Of a stretch of DNA of 46,231 bases, positions 33,442-43,247 are shown in pieces. The stretch comes from Plicaturopsis crispa FD-325 SS-3. Its lineage: Eukaryota; Basidiomycota; Agaricomycetes; Amylocorticiales; Amylocorticiaceae. The notes beneath the pieces are model-generated. The model saw only the letters and a program-made list of their open reading frames with translations. It ran no database searches and was not told the DNA's origin. The stretch lies in contig KN832559.1 in the NCBI GenBank assembly GCA_000827205.1, positions 665,209-711,439 of the forward strand. The letters are read 5' to 3'. Positions within the stretch are counted from its first letter, which is position 1, and each line of letters starts with the position of its first letter. The position numbers were made by a program, and so were the translations under genes.

Positions 33442-35900
33442 TCACTCTTCGTCGGGTATCTCACCGGCGTCGTCAGGGATGACGGGGATACTGGCTGGCT
33501 GTGGTTTCGTCTCGAGCAGGTTCACCATGTCTTCGAGGTCGGTGGTGGACTTGACGGGCGACGCTTCGGGTGCGGTTTCAGTCGCTGGCTCGTCGGCGGG
33601 AGCGTCTTGAGCTTCATCGGAGGCGTGGTGGAGGTCGGACGCGGGGTCGTGCGACTCGGGTTCGGGGGCGGCCTCAGGCTCAGCGACGGCCTCCGCTTCT
33701 TCGTGCTCTGGCTCGTGGGCTGGTTCTTCTTCGACGTGAGCATCAGCCTCAGCCTCAGGCTCGACCACGACTGGTGCCGGGGACACTGATGGCTCGGTGG
33801 GATGTGCCTCTTCAGCTTCAGCTTCGTGGGGTATGCTCTCCGCGATCTCCTCATCATGAACCGGCTCCTCGACATGGGGCTCTTCTGCTTCCTCGCCCGA
33901 TCCTGGCTCGTGCACATGCTCATGGTCGTCACTGAGTCCATTCTCGTGCGACGACGGGTCGTGGTGATCGTCGTCCGACGCCGCCGCACCATTACCCGCC
34001 TTCTTCACCGCCGCTTGGCGAGCGACGCGCGGTTTCAACGGCCCCTTCGCCGCCGCCCCGCCGCGCGCAGGGGTGGCCGTCTTCGCACCCCTTGCGGGGC
34101 TGCTCGACACGGGGGTGCGCGCGCGCGAGATCGACGCAGCGGTAGGCTTGCTGAGGCGCTCCGCCGCGCTGCTGCTGAGCGTCGTCTTCTTCGTCGGCGT
34201 CGGCGCGGGGGGCTGGTTGCGCGCCTTTGCGAGCGAGGCGGCCGTCGGCGCGAAGAGGCCGGACCCGGAGGAGGGTGTCTTGGGGCGCGTGGCGGGTGTC
34301 TTGGGCCGCGACGGCGTGGAGGGGGTGCTCTTGGGCGTGGGTTTGGCGTGTCGTGTGGCGGACGTCGTGGAGGTCGTGGAGTGGCCGGTGTGCTGCGGCT
34401 TGATCGGCTGGGACGCGGACGTGCTGAGGGAAGAGGCCTTGGGCGTGGGCGATTTCACGGACTGCCTAGCACTGGTCTTGGGCGTCGGCGCGGTGCCCAT
34501 CGAGGCTCGTCCAGGTGGTATCTTGACTGGGGACGTGACCCGTGCGGCAGCGGCTTTGGTGGGAGCAGCGAATGAGCCGATGGTCGACTGCCGTTGCGGT
34601 GGAGGAGACTTTGGTGCCGGGGCAGGAGCTGGAGCTGGCTCTGGAGACTTGGGCGGATCGGGGATCGCGACTGCGGGCGGCGAGGTGGCTGCGATGCTGC
34701 TCGGCGGCGAAGTAGGCTGCGACGCGGGTGGCGTAGCCTTCAGCGATGGAGATGCCCACAGCGGTGCCGCTGCGACCACTGCCGGTTTGTCGTTGACAGT
34801 GAAAGACTTTGGCGGCCATTCCCTCTTCTCCTTCACCTCCTCCTTGGCGGAATCGCCTGTGGTATGTGACGCGACGCTCGAGGAGCGGCCAACAGATGGT
34901 GAGCCAGACGCTGGCGGTGGCTTCTTCTGCTCAANNNNNNNNNNNNNNNNNNNNNNNNNNNNNNNNNNNNNNNNNNNNNNNNNNNNNNNNNNNNNNNNNN
35001 NNNNNNNNNNNNNNNNNNNNNNNNNNNNNNNCGCAGCGGTAGGCTTGCTGAGGCGCTCCGCCGCGCTGCTGCTGAGCGTCGTCTTCTTCGTCGGCGTCGG
35101 CGCGGGGGGCTGGTTGCGCGCCTTTGCGAGCGAGGCGGCCGTCGGCGCGAAGAGGCCGGACCCGGAGGAGGGTGTCTTGGGGCGCGTGGCGGGTGTCTTG
35201 GGCCGCGACGGCGTGGAGGGGGTGCTCTTGGGCGTGGGTTTGGCGTGTCGTGTGGCGGACGTCGTGGAGGTCGTGGAGTGGCCGGTGTGCTGCGGCTTGA
35301 TCGGCTGGGACGCGGACGTGCTGAGGGAAGAGGCCTTGGGCGTGGGCGATTTCACGGACTGCCTAGCACTGGTCTTGGGCGTCGGCGCGGTGCCCATCGA
35401 GGCTCGTCCAGGTGGTATCTTGACTGGGGACGTGACCCGTGCGGCAGCGGCTTTGGTGGGAGCAGCGAATGAGCCGATGGTCGACTGCCGTTGCGGTGGA
35501 GGAGACTTTGGTGCCGGGGCAGGAGCTGGAGCTGGCTCTGGAGACTTGGGCGGATCGGGGATCGCGACTGCGGGCGGCGAGGTGGCTGCGATGCTGCTCG
35601 GCGGCGAAGTAGGCTGCGACGCGGGTGGCGTAGCCTTCAGCGATGGAGATGCCCACAGCGGTGCCGCTGCGACCACTGCCGGTTTGTCGTTGACAGTGAA
35701 AGACTTTGGCGGCCATTCCCTCTTCTCCTTCACCTCCTCCTTGGCGGAATCGCCTGTGGTATGTGACGCGACGCTCGAGGAGCGGCCAACAGATGGTGAG
35801 CCAGACGCTGGCGGTGGCTTCTTCTGCTCAAACCGGCCAATGAGGTTTGCTACGCTCGCACGAGGCCTTTCGTCCGGCAGTGGCCTGTTTGGTATGGAAA
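33442..35900 (-). CDS. Pro/Ala/Ser-rich protein, copy A, broken by an assembly gap
   Basis: A leftward frame ends at 33442 with the tail PVIPDDAGEIPDEE. I do not recognise the family. After ASVANLIGRFEQ near the N-terminus, the sequence is Pro/Ala/Ser/Lys-rich with many Ser/Thr-Pro sites and a repeated motif (LFAPTAASLAKAR and RLSKPTAASISRAR), then an acidic Glu/His/Pro-rich C-terminal third. This composition recalls disordered cytoskeleton- or chromatin-linked proteins, but nothing decides it. The frame is interrupted by 97 Ns (34935-35031), and 800 bp on either side are identical, so the copy as assembled carries a spurious repeat. The true start is unresolved; the right boundary given is where the conserved-looking frame fades. 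Confidence 0.65.
34135..34934. repeat. Left copy of an 800-bp exact duplication flanking the gap
   Basis: Every base from 34135 to 34934 appears to recur at 35032-35831 (offset 897); the translated frames on both sides match residue for residue. The copy ends exactly at the first N. Confidence 0.93.
34935..35031. other. Assembly gap (97 Ns)
   Basis: A run of undetermined bases inside copy A of the Pro/Ala/Ser-rich gene. Both ends abut the same 800-bp sequence, the usual sign of two contig ends that overlap but were not merged. Confidence 0.99.
35032..35831. repeat. Right copy of the 800-bp exact duplication flanking the gap
   Basis: This is identical to 34135-34934 and begins exactly after the last N. 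It continues without a break into the N-terminal part of copy A. Confidence 0.93.
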
Positions 35901-36213
35901 TCGCGCGTGAGATGGTGGTGCGATATACCAGACGACTGAACGTACATGGGTGGTGCTGCGGAACTTTGCTTGGAAGCGGGAAAAGAGTGGATTACTGAGT
36001 TTCAGAAATAATATATAGACGTGTAGAGAGGTCGTGGGGCAGTTTAAAGGCGATACCAGAGCGAGACGGAGAATGTCGTTGGGAGCAGGAGACAACGGTC
36101 TCATGTGCACCGTGTATCATACATAATTCTTCCGCCACCCGATTCCGTCGAAGTTCTTTCTGTCATGCATCTATGCAAGTGATTATTGGAGTCTTCAAAT
36201 GAGCACATATCGT

Positions 36214-37140
36214 CTATTGGCACAGCGGGTGGATGACCGTCGTCCGCGTGACCTGGCCATTATGCATTTGTAGATTACAAGTTTGTACACGATCCAAGCC
36301 CTGAAACCAAAATGCCAGAATTTCCCCTTTCTCATTTTCGCCGTCCCTCCTCATACCTTCGCCGCGGCGCAAGGCCGGGGCGTAACTTCGGTATCTGTGA
36401 AGAATGTAAGTGCCGCGTGCGGCGTGAGGCTTACCGTACGTCGGAGTGCGCGGAATGGGCCTTCGTAGCCGCGTAGTTTCGTCAGTCGGTGCAGGGAGTC
36501 TCGCAGTATCATGAAACTCACCGTTTTCGAGTCCTCGCGCACAGGGTTTGCGCAAACTCGATTTACCGGGAAATCGCGAGAGCCGTGTCTTGCTTGTGTA
36601 CAGAGCATGCGGATAGATAGCGGCTTCGAGCCACCGCGGCACTGCTGATGATCTGCAGTAGATCCTCGGGTCAACGTCACGACGCGCGTACTCACCTCCT
36701 CGCCACGATTGCACGCGCGTCTGGCACCTGTAAAGCGTTCGCCGGTGACTGCGCGGTGCCGCATTTGTCGAAAGGGTCCGCGCAACAAGCACGACCGTCC
36801 GAGGAGGATCTTGCGGGTGTCGTAGGTGCGGAGAGCGCGAGACGATGCAAGGTGCGGCGGGGACATCCCGAGCAAGTCGGCCGATAAGCTAGAGTGGATA
36901 ATCCCAGGTCAGCGCTGGATGAAATGAATGCAAGGAACAAGACGCGCACTCACGTCATCGCGGCGTTCGCGTGTCCAAAGTGATCAGAGCGCCTACCCGA
37001 CGAATGCTGAAGATCAGTCACACTCAAGCAAAGAAAGCGAGAAAGCTTACCACACGATGAGACCTCCAAGCCAGCGCGACCGTGCTGACAATCGCAACGA
37101 GACTCCCCCCTAGCATATACGCTCGCCTCGGGAGATGCTG
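36214..37140 (-). other. Possible small spliced frames continuing from the tandem array
   Basis: On the minus strand several well-formed introns can be read (for example donor at 37050 with acceptor near 36998, donors near 36954, 36693 and 36522, and a 56-nt GTATGAGG...TTTCAG intron near 36300-36355). The exon at 37051-37140 encodes a hydrophobic segment (MLGGSLVAIVSTVALAW) that could be a membrane helix and connects by a good intron to the last unit of the tandem array. I recognise no family and cannot fix a single reading frame, so this is a candidate transcribed region rather than a gene call. Confidence 0.3.
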
Positions 37141-37196
37141 CTCAAGAAATGGAAGGGTAAGCAAACATACTATACCCGCATAACGAAAGGGCTCAC

Positions 37197-39117
37197 CGGA
37201 CGCCCGAAAATCGAGAAATAATGTATTCTCCCCGTCGCGGCGGTGACAGCGAGGCCTCCCGTCGAAGTGTGTTTACCCGAGGGCTGCAAGAAATTGTCGA
37301 GTCAGTAATGTAAAAAGGTTAGAAAAGATTTGACTTACATCGTGATCGTCGAACTCGAGATCGGGCAGAGGTCCGGATCGCGCATCACGGTCGGCGGACG
37401 CCCAAAAATCGAAAAATAAATCACACCCTTCTGCACGGGCGGTGTGGGTGTACCAAGCAAGCCGAGAGGCCCTGCAGGCTTCGCTCCTGATTGCTCACTC
37501 GCGCAGCAAGACGTGGGATTCGCCGAGGACTGCAGCAAATAGCCGAGGTTAGTATTCCGGACTAGTATGCGAGAAAGCTTTCGAGGTACCTATGATCGTC
37601 GAACTCGAGATCAGGCAGAGGCCCTGACCCTTCGTCGACTAACGTCGATCACGCTCGCCGGACGCCCGAATATCGAAAAATAATTTGCTCCCTCCACCAC
37701 GACGGACATGGCGGCAGAGAGGCCGCGAGGCCTCGCTCCCTATCGCTCGCTCGGGTCTCGCGTAGCGAGTTGTATGATTAGCCGAGGGCTGTAAGAGATA
37801 GCCGAGGTCAGTAGTGTGCGGACATACGAGACGACAATCAGCTTACCTTGTCATTGTCCAACTCAACATGAGACTCCTGGTCGGCAACGATGCGCACGAC
37901 GCTCGCCGGACGCCCAAAAATCGAAAAATAAATTTAACCCCTCTGCGCGGGCGATTTGGGTGTACCGCGCAAGCCGCGAGGCCCTGCGGGCCTCGCTCCC
38001 AATCGCTCGCTGGGGTCTCGCGTAGCGAGACGTGTAATTAGCCGAGGACTACAAAAAATACTCGATTCAGTAATGTATGAGTATACGAGAAAGCTCTTGA
38101 CTTACCTTATCATCGTCGAACTCGAGATCAGGCAGAGGCCCTAACCCCTCGCAGACTGACGCACGCCACTGTTGCCATATATATCGAAAAAATAGATTAC
38201 TGCTCCCTCCATCACAGTGGATTGGTGTATACGAGAGCCGCGAGGCCCTGCGGGCCTCGCTCCCAATCGCTCGCTCGGGTCTCGCGTAGCGAGACGTGGG
38301 ATTAGCCGAGCAACTGTAGGAAATAGCCGAGGTCAGTGAAGTAGGAATCTACGAAACGACATTGAACTTACTTGACGATCGTCGAACTCGAGATCGGGCA
38401 AAAGCCCAGACAACTCGTTGTCGTCGTCGAGTACCGCCCGGCACGCTCGCCGGACGCCCGAAAATCGAAAAATAAATGCGCGAGCGCATACCGTGGTTCC
38501 AAAGAAGCCGCGAGGCCCTGCGGGCCTCGCTCGCTATCGCTCGCTCGTGTCTCGCGTAGCGAGGCGTATTGTCAAGGGAAGACTGCAGGAGATAGCCGAG
38601 GTCAGTGATAGAGTACACGGCTATACAATCAATATTACACTTACGATATGAGGACTCGAAATAAAGCAGACTCGGACGCCTCATCGTCGTTGACTGACGA
38701 CAGCGCAATTGACGCCTACCGTAGGCGGCGGACACCCGAGTATTGAAAAAGGGAAGCCGCGAGGCCCTGCGGGCCTCGCTCGCGTAGCGAGACGTGGGAT
38801 TGGCCGAGCATCTGCAGAAAATAGCCGAGGTGAGTAAGTTGGGACAATACCAGAAAGCTGTCGACTTACCTTATCATCGTCGAACTCGAGACCAGGCAGA
38901 GAGGCGCCAACACCGTCGGCTACCGTGCAGCGGGACGTTGAAAGAGCGGGGCGCCGAAGATACCGTGGGAGGAGCAACAGACGCGAGGCCCTGCGGGCCT
39001 CGCTCTCTATCCATCGCTCGCGCCGAGCGCAGCGGCGCGAGATCGTACCCGAAGGACTGCAAAGAATGGCCCAGGTCAACGTTGTTCGACGATGTACACA
39101 ACGTGACAAGACTTACG
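37197..39117 (-). repeat. Tandem array of exon-intron units (about 8 copies)
   Basis: A unit of about 250-270 bp recurs head to tail. Read on the minus strand, each unit has an acceptor (TTTCTGCAG type), an exon-like block, and a donor (mostly GTAAGT). The blocks are 37197-37283 (truncated), 37339-37529, 37590-37788, 37847-38048, 38106-38313, 38372-38582, 38645-38811 and 38870-39056, separated by introns of 55-62 nt; one more donor lies at 39116. Blocks share TCCTCGGCTAAT at the start, RYARPERAIGSEARRASR-like coding, a GCGAGGCCC hairpin, TTTTTCGATTTTCGGGCGTC (FSIFGRP-like), and CTCGAGTTCGACGATGATAA at the end (LEFDDDK). Most blocks are one base over a multiple of three and contain stops in some frame, so a single long protein is unlikely. 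It may be a decayed repeat-domain gene or a spliced non-coding transcript. Confidence 0.8.
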
Positions 39118-40445
39118 AACAGGAGAATATAGCTACTAGCGTCGAGCCTCGACGTCTTGGGGCCGAGATTGCGAGCACTAAATGCTGCTCGCGGGGCGCC
39201 GGAATATCGGGTTTGCGAGTTTGGGGAGGGTTACGATAGCGTTTAAGTGGTCGCCCGGCCAGGCTGCGGGCCTCGCAAGTAATCATGCTCGCGTCTCGCG
39301 TAGCGAGACACTTAGAGGGAAAGACCTAGATGTTCGGTCAATACTGGTGCATAAGAACTTGATTGGGGGAGAACGACGTACCCGGATAAACGTCCCGGGT
39401 TGCGATACGTCGATAGAATCGACGGCACCTACGAAGCGAGCCTGCGAACGGCCGGGGATGGGAGCACAGCATAGCGCGATAGACAATACCCCCAGCTCTC
39501 TACCCCGTGCTCTCGAGAGTAAATGGCTTGCGCTCGCACTGGAATGCTTCCATGCGACGCTCTGTCAGGTTTTTTATAAAAAGAATCTATATTCATGGAG
39601 AATGACCTGCAGTCATCTGTCAGCGTCGTCTGAGATAAAATCAAGGAAAAATTGACGCACTCGATTATATACCCATCCATCGTCCTCGTCACTCCTTTCC
39701 CTTCGTCCCCGTATGCCCACGTCTGTGCCCAACGAACGGTGCCCGTACGGCGAGTTGACGGCGGTCGGAGGCAAGCAGCGCAGTGGCTGAAGTCGCGCGT
39801 GAAACCGATGGCCGCGGAGTGCGAAAGCGGTGGCGCTGAGACTTCAGCGTCGAGCGGCGTCATTCTTGTCCTCTCCCAGCCATCTGCCGCATCAAGGATG
39901 GTCAGTGCGTGCCATAGAATGATGCCATGCATAAAATAATAGTGACTTACGGATTGCAGATCGTTGTGGGAGTAGTCGACCTCAACGGAGGATGTCCGAA
40001 AGAAAGCCACAGAGGACAAGGCGAGCATTATGACTGTAATAATACGGGGGATGCTGTCCAAATGGTGGAACGAGACTCACAGTACATATACTGCGCAGAG
40101 GCTACACGCTGCCCGAAAATACATAATACAGGTCAGTGGCCGCCGCCGCGCGCCGCACCACATTTCGGCATTTGATGCTCCATTGGAAAAATAGGTAAGT
40201 CCGAAATTATGCTCCCGAAATTCACTGATGCGGGCGCGCGCCCCTTCCGACGGCCTCCAGGCATCAATTTCTGAGTTGCCCGCCATTGTTCCTCCGCTTC
40301 TCAATATTTGGTAAGCCGTAACATCCCTGAAAATAATTTTTACCTTTCCTTTTGCAGACACTCCGTTACCGTCTGGTGCCTGCCAGCAAATATTATCCTT
40401 GGCACGGGCATTCAAATTATCATATGTAAGTGTATTTCACGGTTT

Positions 40446-40522
40446 CACCGGAAACTAGCCCAGGGACAATGGAGCTTGCAGGACAAATGCAATCTCGATT
40501 GTCCCTGGACCTGTTTCCGGTG
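40446..40522. repeat. Long imperfect inverted repeat (stem-loop)
   Basis: The left arm CACCGGAAAC plus CCAGGGACAAT is mirrored by ATTGTCCCTGG plus GTTTCCGGTG on the right, with a 4-base internal mismatch in each arm and a loop of about 27 bases. An RNA from either strand would form a hairpin of about 25 bp. It could be a small foldback element or a small-RNA precursor. Confidence 0.75.
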
Positions 40523-42800
40523 GTGCAGCGGCCTGGGCCATGCCGCGGTGGGCAGCCGCTCACATCACCAGTGCAAGTTAGTGACATTCACACTGAGTAC
40601 ATTCTTGGCTGAGACTCAGAGCACTGGCACCCATGTTTAGTATTTCACTGAGTTTGAGTTACGGACCACGGTAGACGGTAGAATCTGAGTTAGCATCAGG
40701 AGTCGGAATCTGCGAGCCAGGTTCCAGCTCAAGACTAGGGCAATGACTTGCTGAATGTTGAGAAATTGATCAGCATTTCAAGGCTGAACACATATCACTT
40801 TTGTGGCGTCTCTGCGGCCAGTACTATTGTGATTTGGGCCCCTAGTACAGTGATAAAGTGAGGCGGTTAGCAGATGGTTTGTAGAAGTGGGCTCGGATGT
40901 CCAGATTCAAAGCACTCATCTTGAAATATGCCGACTTCAAGATGCATCCAAGGCAGAATTAGATAAGGCTTAGTAGTAGTAAGCATGCATCCAACTACTC
41001 TGATGCTATCCCTCGTTGCACAAGTTGGGCTAAAATCGATGGGGACAGGGAGGGAGTAGCAATGGATGCTATCAGAGAGCCTGAGTCCAGAATACTAACC
41101 TTCGGACTGCTAGATTTCAGAACTGTATTTTGAAGACATATGCACATACTGGAATTATCGAGACAACAGACAGACTGTTTGCGAGAAATGTATGTGGGAT
41201 ACACGAGCAGAAACGGGAGCAGGACGATCGATGTGCAAGTCAAGAATTCGGAAACTGGACGCGGAAACTGCGTCGATCTTCAAGTTTAGAATTTCCTGTA
41301 AACTTGTTTCGAACACTCACCATTGGTTTTTCTATACAAAAGCAGCGCTATACTGGTTGCCCGTAGTCTACTGGTATACCATTCCATTAATCACAACGCC
41401 GGGACTAAGCTGCCTTCATGGTATGCACCATTTACTTTCGCGCGTTGAGAAACGCGTCGAGTAACGGACTGTGAGTTACTGATTTCCTGGACATTAAAAT
41501 CTCATCTAACCGACCGCATCTTAATGAAAAATAGATCGCTTGTGGACGGCTACGTGTTTGCCGAAGACAACACGAGGCTACGCAACGCTCTGTTCAAAAC
41601 CGCCAACCCTGTCAGCCCACTTTCAAGTCGCCCCATCGCCGTCGCGCCGCGCATCACATTCCTTGCTTCAAACCGCTCTCGCTTTCATCAGTACTCACCC
41701 GACACCTCTTTGCAGCACACCATCGCATCTCTGGCGATATCCTTGGCTCGCACACGACGGCCGAATACGCGCGCAAAGCCCTGCGCTGTCGCCGTCTCTC
41801 GGACGGCAGCGATTCACAACGGCTCAGGGATCTCAGGGTACAATTCCGAGGTCTGGGTACGCACAGTGTCGACTCCACGCAGGCCGTTGCCACCTCAATT
41901 CCGCGGCCTCCGTACTGTCGACCCTGCACGGCAATACTCGCCTCGCCCCAATTCCTGCAAATATGACGCGCATTCTAGCTCAGGACCCTGCCCGCCAAGG
42001 CCGCCTGCGCGACGGAAATACATTTTGTGGGACGACAGTACATCCGCGCGACCAGAAGGAGGGAGCAACAGGTACGCCAATATATTGTATCACGTACTTA
42101 CAGAAATACGCGAGACGCCGCGCGTTGAAACGCGCGACACATATTTTGTGCGAGCTTCTTGCGCGGAGAATCCGGAGAAGGTTAGCCGAGGATGGGCGGT
42201 ATAAAAAGGTGCGCGATTTCTTTCTTGCTTTCAACATTCTCCTCCCATTTGATTCCGCCCTCAATCCCCCATATCGGTCACCACCTCCGATCCTCTCCTC
42301 GTTGCTCGCTCCAGTGCCGAGCGGCACTTGTTCGTCGGCGCGGCGGCAGGTAGGTTGAGACGTTTACATGCCCGCCCCCGCACTCACACACTCTCGCCGT
42401 CTAATTGCATTCGTCCGCCGCGGCGCTGCGCATGCGCGTCGCTGTCTGCAATGTTGCCCGAGCCGCCGACACCTTTCGCGATTTTTTAGCGGGTTGGAAC
42501 TGACCGGACTCCCCTTCCACCCGATAGGCGCAAGGCGGTGTACACGATGAGCGAATCAAATCCGCCGTCGAGCGCGCCCTGATTACAGACACTCGACGAG
42601 ATCTGTAGGTCGTTGCCCAATTGCCGCTTCGAGTATGACACTGATTGTTCACTTTCCGGACGACAGCTACACGGCGTAGGGGCGGCGTGCTCTGGGTGGC
42701 ATTCTCCACGTCGCAGCCCGTAGAGAACGACTGCACGTCGCTCTCGTCTTCAAACCAAGCCCGTACGGCATTCGACCGGGACGCGAGGACATGGACTCGG

Positions 42801-42847
42801 TACGTGATTCGTTGTGGGCATGTCTTCTGTTTAACGTGCGCACTCAC
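42801..42847 (+). pseudogene. RING-finger fragment, copy 1
   Basis: The frame IRCGHVFCLTCALT has the C-x-H-x2-C-x2-C spacing of the second half of a C3HC4 RING finger, the zinc fold of many ubiquitin ligases. The first cysteine pair and the rest of a RING gene are not visible around it. It recurs about 396 bp downstream, so it is probably part of a duplicated gene remnant. Confidence 0.4.
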
Positions 42848-43196
42848 GTCTCGTCTGCGTCGGACACGATAGGGTGCATACCGCACGCTATTCGTCGCGG
42901 GGATGCATATCCGCCTTACACATCATCAATTGACGTAGTAGACAACCTGCCTCCCCCCTAGAAGTACGCCGTCCCGCCCCGCGCTTTGCGTATATCGTCT
43001 TCTTAACATAGCGTTCGGGCGGGACAAGTAACGTAGTACAAGCTAGGAGAGCGCTCCCTCCGCCCGTGCTCTTCAATCGTTACGCGCATGGCCCCGCCGT
43101 CCTTCAGGCCTCAGGTGTCCTCGATGGTAGATCTTGTCGGTCGTTAGGTCGAGCACCGCCTATCCTCTCTGTAGACACACGACGAGGTAAGCGCCG

Positions 43197-43247
43197 TACG
43201 CGATTCGTTGTGGGCATGTCTTCTGTTTAATTAACGTGCGCGCTCAC
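43197..43247 (+). pseudogene. RING-finger fragment, copy 2 (4-bp insertion)
   Basis: This is nearly identical to 42801-42847 but TTTAACG has become TTTAATTAACG, a duplication of TTAA that shifts the frame after CGHVFCL. Just downstream the frame offers STCDVCLQRG, a Cys-x2-Cys pair. It looks like a broken duplicate. Confidence 0.4.

Noticed and set aside
34073-35998. Long plus-strand open frame through the gap
   Set aside because: It is the antisense of the GC-rich Pro/Ala/Ser gene; the minus frame has the protein-like composition and the shared stop in copy B.
36180-36290. Possible tRNA with a TTTGTAGATTACAAG anticodon-like hairpin
   Set aside because: No acceptor stem or B-box in the right place could be found.
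37197-39117. CRISPR array
   Set aside because: The units are about 260 bp, all parts are homologous to each other, and there are no short repeats with unique spacers; the organism is a eukaryote.
41524-42358. Two overlapping plus-strand frames of 226 and 272 codons
   Set aside because: Composition is Arg/Pro/Ser-rich in both frames as expected from GC-rich noncoding DNA; no motif, signal or splice support.
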